Of a stretch of 5,643 nucleotides of DNA, positions 1 through 5,643 are shown piece after piece (position 1 is the stretch's first letter; every line of letters starts with the position of its first letter). The DNA lies in contig CAKTTT010000154.1 in NCBI GenBank assembly GCA_934615635.1, positions 1 to 5,643 of the forward strand. The letters are read 5' to 3'. The notes beneath the pieces are model-generated. The model saw nothing but the letters and a program-made list of their open reading frames with translations. It had not been told where the DNA came from and ran no database searches. Both the position numbers and the translations under genes were made by a program. The DNA comes from an uncultured Eubacteriales bacterium. GTDB lineage: Bacteria > Bacillota > Clostridia > Oscillospirales > Acutalibacteraceae.

Positions 1-764
1 GCCTGTGTCCCACCAACTATCTGGTGCTGGGCTACAAGCCCAGCCGGAAGAACCCGGTGGCTGCCTCTAAAACCGCCTATGGGGCTACCCTATTCGCCCC
101 CGCCCTCCATCGCTCCTACGCTTTGAAGGAAAAGGGCGGCGCCTTTCAATTGAATATGGAGGGACTGGTCACTTCCTTGCTGCGCTATGCCCGCTCCCCC
201 TTTCCCATACGCTTCATGGGATTTCCCGCCTATACCTGTTTTTTCCTGCAGGAGCTGCAAAGGCGGGGCATTCGGCTGCGTTTGCATCCCGATTCCCGGG
301 TGATGCTGGGCGGCGGTTGGAAGCAGTTCTCCCACGAGGAAGTGGACAAAGCCGAATTGTACGCTTTGATTAAAGACACATTGGGACTCCCGGACAGTCG
401 CTGCTGTGAATTTTTTGGGGCGGTGGAGCATCCGGTTCTTTACTGCGACTGTCCCCGTCATCATTTCCACCTGCCGGTGTACAGTCGGGTCATCATCCGC
501 GATGCGAAAACCCTTGAGCCGCTTCCCTATGGTGCACCGGGGCTGGTGAATCTGATCACCCCCATGGTGGGAAGCGCGCCTCTCACCAGCATCATAACCG
601 ACGACCTGGGAATTCTGCATGACGGCCGGGAATGCGACTGCGGCATCCCCTCTCCCTGGCTGGAGCTAAGGGGACGAGCGGGAATGCCGGACATCAAAAC
701 CTGCGCGGCCGGAGCGGCAGCGCTACTTCGTGGAAGGCTAGAAGAAGAGGGGGTGGAAGCGTGA
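1..764 (+). CDS. luxE: LuxE-family acyl-protein synthetase, 5'-truncated by the window edge
   Basis: LuxE proteins activate a fatty acid with ATP to an acyl-adenylate, move the acyl group to a C-terminal cysteine and present it to the LuxC reductase. The frame is open from base 3, and the GTG at 24 lies inside conserved sequence (LGYKPS follows at once), so the true start is upstream of the window. About 253 residues are visible; the family is usually about 360-380, so the N-terminal part with the ATP-binding loop is missing. Visible family features, numbered from the GTG at 24, are GGGWK at 96-100, HLPVYSRVIIRD at 149-160, TDDLG at 192-196, GR at 217-218, and a C-terminal cysteine at 227 (codon 702-704), which fits the acyl-carrying cysteine. 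Two CxC pairs (141/143 and 204/206) could bind a metal; that is inference. The stop overlaps the luxC start. The family call is firm, the native substrate unknown. Confidence 0.85.
   Translation, partial: LCPTNYLVLGYKPSRKNPVAASKTAYGATLFAPALHRSYALKEKGGAFQLNMEGLVTSLLRYARSPFPIRFMGFPAYTCFFLQELQRRGIRLRLHPDSRVMLGGGWKQFSHEEVDKAELYALIKDTLGLPDSRCCEFFGAVEHPVLYCDCPRHHFHLPVYSRVIIRDAKTLEPLPYGAPGLVNLITPMVGSAPLTSIITDDLGILHDGRECDCGIPSPWLELRGRAGMPDIKTCAAGAAALLRGRLEEEGVEA
743..757 (+). promoter_or_regulatory. ribosome binding site for luxC, inside the end of luxE
   Basis: A purine-rich run containing AGAGGGGGTGG lies just before the GTG at 761. It supports GTG 761 as the luxC start rather than in-frame positions further upstream, and suggests translational coupling of luxC to luxE. 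Confidence 0.6.
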
Positions 765-2053
765 TCCTGATTCATGGAGAGTTGCTGCCCTCTGAAAAAA
801 GCGGCGACGTGCTGGCCTCTCTGCCCGCCCTCCTGGCTTCCACGTTGACCCAGCCTCCTCCGGATATCCTGATGGTGGTGGATGCCCTGGACCGGTTTGC
901 CGCCCGTATTCTAAGCGGGGCTTACGCGGAACAGCTAAAAAAGTGGGTGAACGCCGGCCTCCTCACCTTCGAGCAGATTCAAGAAGCCGCTCATCTGCTG
1001 AAAAGAGACAGCCTGCTGTATAAGCTGGAAACGGAACTGGGGCCGAGCTTTGTTTGTGGAGATGCGTATGTACCGAACCAGGAGGGAGGGTTTCGGACAG
1101 AACGGCTGCCTTTGGGAGTGCTCTTCCACATTGCGGCCGGCAATGCCGAAGCCCTTCCCGCCTACAGTGCGGCTGAAGGATTGCTGGCGGGCAATATCAA
1201 TCTGCTCAAGCTCCCCCATGCGGATGACGGCCTCTCCATCGCCCTGCTCAAGGATTTGACAATGCTGGAGCCCCGGCTAGCCCCCTATATCTATGTGTTC
1301 GATACCCCCTCCAGCGATCTGCCGGCAATGAAAGCCATGGCGTCGCTGGCCGATGCCGTAGTGATATGGGGTGGAGATGAGGCGGTAAAGGCTGTTCGCC
1401 GCTTGGCTCCCCCGGGTGTCCGTATCATCGAATGGGGCCATCGGATCAGCTTCGCCTATGTCACTTCGTGGGCATCGAATGAGGAACTGGCGGGTCTGGC
1501 CTCCCATATATTCCGTACAAACCAGTTGTTCTGCAGTTCCTGTCAGGGAATCTTTTACGACAGCGGGGCCGTGGAAGAGGCAGAAGCCTTTGCCGCACGC
1601 TTTATGCCTCTGCTGGAGGAGGCGGGACAACGGATTAGCTTCCGGGAAATCGGTCTGCAGGCACAAGTCACCCTTCGACGGGAACAGCAGCGGCTGGAGT
1701 CTCTTTTCCATCCTGCCCGAATTCTCTGGGGGGAATACTGCAATATCACTGTCTCGGACAATCACAGGCTGGAACCCTCCCGAATGTTCGGCGACCTCTG
1801 GATTAAACCGCTGCCCCGCGCTCTTCTTCCGGAGGCGCTGCAGCCATACAGGGGATATCTGCAAACGGCAGGCCTGCTTTGCGGAAAAAAAGAGCGTCTT
1901 TCATTGGCGCGGCTGCTTTGCCGCTCGGGTGTATCCCGCGTCACTTACGGCGAGGATATGTCCCGATTGATGCCGGGACAAACCCACGACGGCCGCTATC
2001 CTTTGCGGGAATATTCGCGGATGGTAGAAATAGCGGTAGAATCAGACTTGTAA
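761..2053 (+). CDS. luxC: LuxC-family acyl-CoA / acyl-protein reductase
   Basis: This reductase family takes an acyl group from LuxE or acyl-CoA onto a cysteine and reduces it with NADPH to a fatty aldehyde in the cytoplasm. The product is 430 residues, a little shorter than typical LuxC (about 450-490). I chose GTG 761 because it follows a good ribosome binding site and overlaps the luxE stop as GTGA; the upstream in-frame extension to 632 only reads through luxE in another frame. The aldehyde-dehydrogenase-like core shows HIAAGN at 123-128, followed by the AEGLLAGNINLLKLP stretch, and the likely catalytic cysteine C258 in FCSSCQ (257-262). Many relatives have proline where C261 stands here; that comparison is from memory. 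The C-terminus ends with the family's DGRYPLREYSR-type region, so the gene looks complete. No transcription terminator of its own is seen directly after the stop. The family is clear; the acyl chain used and the fate of the product are not. Confidence 0.9.
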   Translation: MILIHGELLPSEKSGDVLASLPALLASTLTQPPPDILMVVDALDRFAARILSGAYAEQLKKWVNAGLLTFEQIQEAAHLLKRDSLLYKLETELGPSFVCGDAYVPNQEGGFRTERLPLGVLFHIAAGNAEALPAYSAAEGLLAGNINLLKLPHADDGLSIALLKDLTMLEPRLAPYIYVFDTPSSDLPAMKAMASLADAVVIWGGDEAVKAVRRLAPPGVRIIEWGHRISFAYVTSWASNEELAGLASHIFRTNQLFCSSCQGIFYDSGAVEEAEAFAARFMPLLEEAGQRISFREIGLQAQVTLRREQQRLESLFHPARILWGEYCNITVSDNHRLEPSRMFGDLWIKPLPRALLPEALQPYRGYLQTAGLLCGKKERLSLARLLCRSGVSRVTYGEDMSRLMPGQTHDGRYPLREYSRMVEIAVESDL

Positions 2054-2327
2054 GGGAGGGCGTAAAAAGAGGCTCTCCCATCCCAAAGACGCTTCCCAAA
2101 ATCCGCCTTCCACTGCCGCCAAATATAGCCGGCAAGCTGACGTATACTCTGTATAACCGCTCTCCCTTTTCCAAATGGATTCCTCTCCCTAACAGCCCAC
2201 GGCAAAAAACGCCGGCCCTGCTATTGGCAGGGCCGGCGTCTTTGGTTATTGGTGCTCAATCGATGGCCTGCGTCACAAGCAGGAGGCGACGTTCCCGCCA
2301 CCCTCTGTTGCCTTTCCCACAAGCCGC
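2054..2327. other. convergent intergenic region between luxC and hisE
   Basis: This 274-base gap separates the ends of two converging operons. It holds the his terminator (2204-2239), a small TATAC/GTATA inverted repeat at 2143-2155, and a 5-bp hairpin (CCTGC/GCAGG, 2267-2283) in what would be the 3' untranslated part of the his transcript. Open frames crossing it on either strand have no recognisable family features, lack good starts, and overlap the luxC end. I see no convincing small gene or promoter. Confidence 0.6.
2204..2239 (-). terminator. intrinsic terminator of the his operon, possibly bidirectional
   Basis: A perfect 12-bp GC-rich inverted repeat (2209-2220 with 2228-2239) encloses a 7-base loop. 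Read on the - strand, the stem runs straight into six T residues (2209-2204), the classic rho-independent form, about 90 bases after the hisE stop. On the + strand only a weak tract (CTTTGGTTATT) follows, so it may also stop luxE-luxC transcription, less efficiently. Confidence 0.92.
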
Positions 2328-2681
2328 TTAACTGTTCTTATCCACGCTCTTGAATTGCTTGAGATTGCCCGCTTTCCCATGACGCTGCTCCAAAATCGCC
2401 CGGAGCTCCTCCGGCGTGATGCCCTGCAGCGCCATGAGCACCAGCATGTGGTAGGTCAGATCGCAGATTTCTCCCGCCGTTTCGGCATTGTTCCCGTTTT
2501 TGGCGGCGATGATGGTTTCGGCGCACTCCTCCCCCACCTTTTTCAGGATCTTGTCGATCCCCTGATCAAAAAGATAACGGGTATAAGAGTTTTCCGCCGG
2601 GTGATCCCGCCGCTCCAGAATCGTTTCGTAAACCGCCTGAATACAATCGTCCATAAACAGCTTCCTTTCCTTATCAGCCAT
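2328..2681 (-). CDS. hisE: phosphoribosyl-ATP pyrophosphatase
   Basis: HisE splits pyrophosphate from phosphoribosyl-ATP to give phosphoribosyl-AMP, the second step of histidine synthesis, directly before the HisI reaction. The 117-residue product has the all-alpha MazG-like fold signature: YETILERR at 18-25, SYTRYLF at 32-38, the metal-binding EExxE at 51-55 (GEECAETIIAAK), and E71/D74 in EICDLTYH. The ATG at 2681 overlaps the end of the hisA-hisI gene by 8 bases and is preceded by AAGGGG. A second ATG at 2654 (residue 10) has its own purine-rich AAGGAAAGGAAG upstream and would give a 108-residue protein closer to the usual size, so the start is uncertain. It is the last gene of the operon, followed by the terminator. 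In many bacteria HisE is fused to HisI; here it is separate. Confidence 0.95.
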   Translation of the reverse strand: MADKERKLFMDDCIQAVYETILERRDHPAENSYTRYLFDQGIDKILKKVGEECAETIIAAKNGNNAETAGEICDLTYHMLVLMALQGITPEELRAILEQRHGKAGNLKQFKSVDKNS

Positions 2682-3732
2682 CCCTATTCCCCTTCGTCAG
2701 CCGGTTGAAAAAGCAGGAATGAGCGCCGGTGTGGCAGGCGGCGCCCGTCTGCTCCACCCGGATCAGCAGGGCGTCGTCGTCGCAGTCTCCGTCAATGGAT
2801 ACCACCCGTTGGATATGTCCGCTGGTGGCGCCCTTATTCCAGTATTCCCGCCGGGACCGGCTCCAGAACCAGGTGGTGCCGGTTTCCACCGTCCGCTGCA
2901 GGGACATACGGTTCATATACGCCAGCATCAGCACCTCGCCCGTGGAGGCCTCCTGCACGATGGCGGGAACCAAAGCGGATTTGCGGAAAAACCGATCCAG
3001 CTCCAGCCCGTCCGCCGGGGAGGCGGCGGCCTCCAGCGCCGCTTCCAGCCGCAAGGTGCCGCTGTAAAGGGATTTGCCGCAGATGGCGCCGTAAAGTCCC
3101 ATGGCTTTCAGGTCCCGGATATCCTGCAGCTCCCGGATACCACCGGAGGCTACGACGTTGCAGGAAACCGCCTGGTTCAGCGCCGCCAGTTGCTCCAGAT
3201 TGGGGCCGGTCAGGGTTCCGTCCCGGGAGATATCGGTGAAAATCAGGGTCTGGACTCCCACCGCCTCCATCTTCCTGGCCAGCTCCAGATAGGATACGTC
3301 GGAAACGTCCAGCCAGCCCTCGGCGGCCACCATCCCCTCCTTGGCGTCGATCCCCACAGCGATACGATTGCCGTAGGTCTTCACCGCCTCCGCCACAAAA
3401 GCGGGATCCTTCAAGGCTGCGGAGCCCAGGATGCAGCGGGCGATGCCGCTGTCAAAGTATTCCTCCAATGCGGCCATATCCCGTATACCGCCGCCCACCT
3501 CCACCTGAAGGCCGCTTTCCGCCGCCACACGGGCAAAAAGGGACGTGTTGACCCGCCGCCCGGTTTTGGCGCCGTCCAGATCCACCATATGGATCCAGCG
3601 GGCGCCGGCCGCAGCGAAGGAGCGGGCGGTTTCCAGCGGATCCGCCGCCACCTTGTGCGCGGTGGAGAAATCCCCTTGTATCAGGCGCACGCACTCGCCG
3701 TTGTGAATGTCGATCGCGGGAAATATAATCAT
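2674..3732 (-). CDS. hisA-hisI: HisA-HisI fusion: ProFAR isomerase and phosphoribosyl-AMP cyclohydrolase
   Basis: One 352-residue open frame encodes two histidine enzymes. Residues 1-233 are a complete HisA TIM barrel, which isomerises ProFAR to PRFAR: FPAIDIHNGECVRL at the start with D8, VDLDGAK 50-56, VGGGIR 79-84, GIDAKEG 127-133, TDISRDGT 166-173 and ASGGI 195-199. Residues about 247-345 are HisI, which opens the adenine ring of phosphoribosyl-AMP: SRSR 291-294, KGATSGHIQ 300-308, the DxDxD metal site D316/D318/D320 and the conserved cysteines C333 and C340 in CHTGAHSC. The linker (about 234-246, Ala-rich) contains no ATG or GTG that could start HisI separately. I chose ATG 3732 because HisA proteins begin exactly there; the 36 further upstream in-frame codons read through the end of hisB in another frame. 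A ribosome-binding-like AAAGGA sits rather far (13 bases) upstream. Fusion of these two domains is unusual; HisI is normally fused to HisE, if at all. hisF, normally between hisA and hisI, is absent. Confidence 0.93.
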   Translation of the reverse strand: MIIFPAIDIHNGECVRLIQGDFSTAHKVAADPLETARSFAAAGARWIHMVDLDGAKTGRRVNTSLFARVAAESGLQVEVGGGIRDMAALEEYFDSGIARCILGSAALKDPAFVAEAVKTYGNRIAVGIDAKEGMVAAEGWLDVSDVSYLELARKMEAVGVQTLIFTDISRDGTLTGPNLEQLAALNQAVSCNVVASGGIRELQDIRDLKAMGLYGAICGKSLYSGTLRLEAALEAAASPADGLELDRFFRKSALVPAIVQEASTGEVLMLAYMNRMSLQRTVETGTTWFWSRSRREYWNKGATSGHIQRVVSIDGDCDDDALLIRVEQTGAACHTGAHSCFFNRLTKGNRDG

Positions 3733-3755
3733 AGATAAAACCGTGTCCTTTCCAT
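3729..3755 (-). other. possible 8-codon minicistron overlapping the hisA start
   Basis: In the 43-base spacer between hisB and hisA, an ATG at 3755 opens a tiny frame (MERTRFYL) whose TGA overlaps the hisA ATG as ATGA. It is preceded by AAGG at a workable distance. It could couple hisA translation to ribosomes leaving hisB, which would compensate for the distant hisA ribosome binding site. A frame this short may also arise by chance. Confidence 0.25.
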
Positions 3756-3775
3756 GCGTCGGCGCCTTGCCTGCG

Positions 3776-4351
3776 TCAATCCAGACTGCCCTTGGTGGAT
3801 AAAATCCCATCCCTGGGGACAACCGCCAGCCGCAGGGCATGGGCCGCGGCTTTAAATAACGCTTCGGTCACATGATGGGCGTTATCGCCATACAGCGCCC
3901 GCAGATGCAGGGTGATCCCGGCGTTGAAGGCCATCGCCCGGAAAAACTCACCGGTCAGGCAGCTATCGTAGTCCCCGATCCGTTCCTGAGCAAAGGCCGC
4001 TTCGAATACCAGATAAGGACGGCCGCTGATATCCACCGCCGCGAAAGCCAGCGCCTCGTCCATGGGAAGGGTGAAGCTCCCGAACCGGGCGGTCCCCTCT
4101 TTATTCCCCAAAGCGTCGGCCAGAGCCTTCCCCAGCACAATGCCCGTGTCCTCCACCGTATGATGGCCATCCACCCGCAGGTCTCCCTCCGCCTTCAGGG
4201 TCAGCCCCAAGCCGCCGTGAACCGCGAAGGCCTCCAGCATATGGTCGAAAAAGCCGATACCCGTATCCACGGCCACCGGACCGCCGTCCAGGCAGACCGC
4301 CGCTTCGATGCGGGTTTCCTTCGTCTCCCGACGGCAGGTTCCCTTTCTCAT
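3776..4351 (-). CDS. hisB: imidazoleglycerol-phosphate dehydratase
   Basis: HisB dehydrates imidazole glycerol phosphate to imidazole acetol phosphate, the substrate of HisC. The 191-residue protein is the usual length of the monofunctional enzyme, without the histidinol-phosphatase domain found in enterobacteria. The two manganese-binding repeats are intact: HHTVED at 63-68 and HHVTE at 159-163. Other family landmarks are RETKET 8-13, TGIGFFDHML 30-39, LPMDEAL 95-101, SGRPY 109-113, EFFRAMA 135-141 and STKGSLD at the C-terminus. The ATG at 4351 has a consensus AAGGAGG seven bases upstream. It starts 15 bases after hisC and is followed by a 43-base spacer before hisA, where related operons often carry hisH. 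Confidence 0.97.
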   Translation of the reverse strand: MRKGTCRRETKETRIEAAVCLDGGPVAVDTGIGFFDHMLEAFAVHGGLGLTLKAEGDLRVDGHHTVEDTGIVLGKALADALGNKEGTARFGSFTLPMDEALAFAAVDISGRPYLVFEAAFAQERIGDYDSCLTGEFFRAMAFNAGITLHLRALYGDNAHHVTEALFKAAAHALRLAVVPRDGILSTKGSLD

Positions 4352-4358
4352 GCCTTTT

Positions 4359-4365
4359 CCTCCTT
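4359..4365 (-). promoter_or_regulatory. consensus ribosome binding site of hisB
   Basis: AAGGAGG read on the - strand, seven bases before the hisB ATG, is the strongest ribosome binding site in the window and fixes the hisB start. Confidence 0.85.
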
Positions 4366-4366
4366 T

Positions 4367-5425
4367 TCAGCGCCGGCGCAGGATGCATTCCAGCGTCGCC
4401 AGCAGCTCCTGATTTTCGCTTTCCGTTCCCGCCGTGATCCGCAGAAATTCCTCCCCGAACCGGCGGATGAGGATCCCTCTGTCCGCCAGATCGTCGTAGA
4501 TCTCCCTGGTATCCTTCACCTTTACATAGGCGAAGTTGGTGACGCTGTCGAACACCTTTTCCAGCAGGCCCTCCGCCTCCAGCTTGCGAAGCCCCGTCAC
4601 CAGCATATCCCGGGAGGTCAGCAGCAGTCCCCGGTATACCTCGTGATACAGCGGATTAGACAAAGCCACCGTGGCCATGGCCTGGGTCACGGCGTTGACA
4701 TTGTAGGGGGATTTGGCCGCCCGCAATATGCCGGTGAGCCTCCGGTTGGCCACCGCGAAGCCCACCCGCAGCGCCGCCAGCCCCAGCGCCTTGGAGCCGG
4801 TGCGCAGGATGATCAGGTTGTCGTACCCCTCCGCCTCGTCCAGCAGGGATTGATCCCAAAAATCCATATACGCCTCGTCCAGCACGATCAACGCGTCGGT
4901 TTCAGTGATGATCCGCCGCACGTCCTCCCTTTTCAGTCCCAGCGAAGTGGGGTTGCAGGGGTTGGAAAAGATAAAGAGACGAATCTTTTCCTCCCGGATG
5001 GTGCGGATCACCTTCTCCGGATCGATACGCAGCTCCTCTCCCTTGTCCAAGGTGACGCAGGGCGTCTCGGTGATCGCGGTATAAAACCGGTACATGGAGA
5101 AATCCGGCGCCACCGTCAGCACCTTTTCCCCTTTTTGCAGAAAGGTGGAAAGAATGACGGAAATCAGCTCATCCGATCCGTTGCCCGCCGTAACCAGCTC
5201 CGGCTTCACCTTGTAAAGGGAGGCGAAAGCGGCGCAGAGGTCGCGGGCCAATGGGTCGGGGTAGCGGTTGAGCGCCACGTCGGCCGCAGCCCTGGCCATC
5301 TTCATGCGATCCGCTTCCGTGGGCAGCAGGAAGGATTCGTTGGCGTCCATATGGACCCGATAGACACCCTCGCTGCAATCGTAAGGGTGCAGGGAACCAG
5401 CCTTGGGAGCAAGTGTATACATCAT
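4367..5425 (-). CDS. hisC: histidinol-phosphate aminotransferase
   Basis: HisC is a PLP-dependent class I/II aminotransferase that converts imidazole acetol phosphate and glutamate to histidinol phosphate. The 352-residue product has the full fold: substrate-side DANES 27-31, LNRYPDP 52-58, GNGSDE 81-86 at the PLP phosphate, SNPCNPT 154-160, DEAYMDF 183-189, the Schiff-base lysine K212 in TGSKALGLAALRVGF (209-223), and a C-terminal FLRIT region that carries the carboxylate-binding arginine. The glycine before SK, where many relatives have a large hydrophobic residue, is a small deviation. The first ATG of the MM pair (5425) has AAAGGA eight bases upstream (5434-5439). It lies 22 bases after hisD and 15 before hisB, so it is co-transcribed. 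Related aminotransferases share this fold, but the operon position makes the HisC role firm. Confidence 0.97.
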   Translation of the reverse strand: MMYTLAPKAGSLHPYDCSEGVYRVHMDANESFLLPTEADRMKMARAAADVALNRYPDPLARDLCAAFASLYKVKPELVTAGNGSDELISVILSTFLQKGEKVLTVAPDFSMYRFYTAITETPCVTLDKGEELRIDPEKVIRTIREEKIRLFIFSNPCNPTSLGLKREDVRRIITETDALIVLDEAYMDFWDQSLLDEAEGYDNLIILRTGSKALGLAALRVGFAVANRRLTGILRAAKSPYNVNAVTQAMATVALSNPLYHEVYRGLLLTSRDMLVTGLRKLEAEGLLEKVFDSVTNFAYVKVKDTREIYDDLADRGILIRRFGEEFLRITAGTESENQELLATLECILRRR

Positions 5426-5447
5426 CCGAGCCGTCCTTTACCATAAA

Positions 5448-5643
5448 CTATTCCGTACGGATTTTAATGGAATTGGCGTGGGCATCCAGCCCCTCCGCCA
5501 TGGCGATGGCCACAATGTCCTCCCGCGCCGCTTCCAGCGCCTTCTGATTATAGGAGATGAAGCTGGATTTCTTGACGAAACTGTCCACCGACAGGGGCGA
5601 GAAGAAGCGGGCGGTGCCGCTGGTGGGCAGCACGTGGTTGGGA
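5448..5643 (-). CDS. hisD: histidinol dehydrogenase, 3' end only
   Basis: HisD oxidises histidinol twice with NAD to give histidine, the last step of the pathway. Only the C-terminal 64 residues lie in the window; the frame is open through the window edge, and the rest (about 360 residues in the family) lies beyond base 5643. The visible PNHVLPTSGTARFFSPLSV segment is the family signature near the substrate site, and EGLDAHANS carries the histidine equivalent to the zinc ligand H419 of the enterobacterial enzyme. The GTG at 5633 is internal and not a start. It ends with TAG, 22 bases before hisC, and is the most upstream his gene visible; any promoter of this operon lies outside the window. 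Confidence 0.95.
   Translation of the reverse strand, partial: PNHVLPTSGTARFFSPLSVDSFVKKSSFISYNQKALEAAREDIVAIAMAEGLDAHANSIKIRTE

Noticed and set aside
632..760. N-terminal extension of luxC to the ATG at 632
   Set aside because: It lies wholly inside the luxE coding sequence in another frame, and the GTG at 761 has a ribosome binding site and a GTGA overlap.
2054..2079. GGGAG/CTCCC inverted repeat just after luxC as a terminator
   Set aside because: The stem has only five base pairs with a 16-base loop, and no T-tract follows.
1996..2205. 69-codon frame on the - strand in the luxC-hisE gap
   Set aside because: Its start would be a TTG in the T-tract of the his terminator, it overlaps the luxC 3' end, and it shows no ribosome binding site or known motif.
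1879..2331. 150-codon + strand frame spanning the end of luxC and the intergenic region
   Set aside because: It reads luxC in the wrong frame and then runs through the terminator hairpin. Its composition is Pro/Arg/Ser rich, with no family signal.
3019..3034. GGAGGC/GCCTCC inverted repeat in the HisA-HisI linker
   Set aside because: A 6-bp stem in an Ala-rich GC-rich coding stretch is expected by chance. There is no T-tract and no nearby start codon.
2719..3738. 339-codon open frame on the + strand
   Set aside because: It is the antisense of the hisA-hisI gene, with shadow-like composition (Gly, Gln, His rich) and no family features.
3872..5446. Long 524-codon open frame on the + strand
   Set aside because: It lies opposite hisB and hisC, both of which have complete catalytic motifs. 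The protein is rich in Gln, His, Arg and Gly, as expected from the antisense of GC-rich coding DNA, and has no recognisable domain.

Overview
The window looks like chromosomal DNA of a GC-rich member of the Bacillota, probably a Clostridia or Oscillospiraceae-type anaerobe. I infer this from the roughly 60% GC seen by eye, the tight operons with purine-rich ribosome binding sites, and the style of the his and LuxE/LuxC proteins. The taxon was not tested against any database.

Two transcription units converge. On the + strand (1-2053) lie the 3' two thirds of a LuxE-type acyl-protein synthetase gene, entering from outside the window, and a complete LuxC-type acyl-CoA/acyl-protein reductase gene. 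They overlap in a GTGA start/stop junction. In the known lux system, LuxE activates a fatty acid with ATP and carries it on a cysteine, and LuxC reduces the acyl group with NADPH to a fatty aldehyde. No luciferase gene is visible here, so the destination of the aldehyde or alcohol is unknown and may be encoded upstream, beyond base 1.

On the - strand (5643 down to 2328) lies the end of a histidine biosynthesis operon in the order hisD (3' end only), hisC, hisB, hisA-hisI fusion, hisE. It stops at a strong intrinsic terminator at 2204-2239. HisE and the HisI domain act at the second and third steps. The HisA domain isomerises ProFAR to PRFAR. HisB, HisC and HisD carry out later steps to histidine. 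The genes for imidazole glycerol phosphate synthase (hisH and hisF), normally found between hisB and hisI in related operons, are absent from that position. HisA and HisI are joined in one open frame exactly where hisF would usually lie.

The 274-base gap between the two units (2054-2327) holds the terminator, some small inverted repeats and no convincing gene. No tRNA, rRNA, CRISPR array or mobile element was seen. The points most worth following up are the HisA-HisI fusion with the missing hisHF, and the LuxE-LuxC pair in an apparently non-luminous setting.
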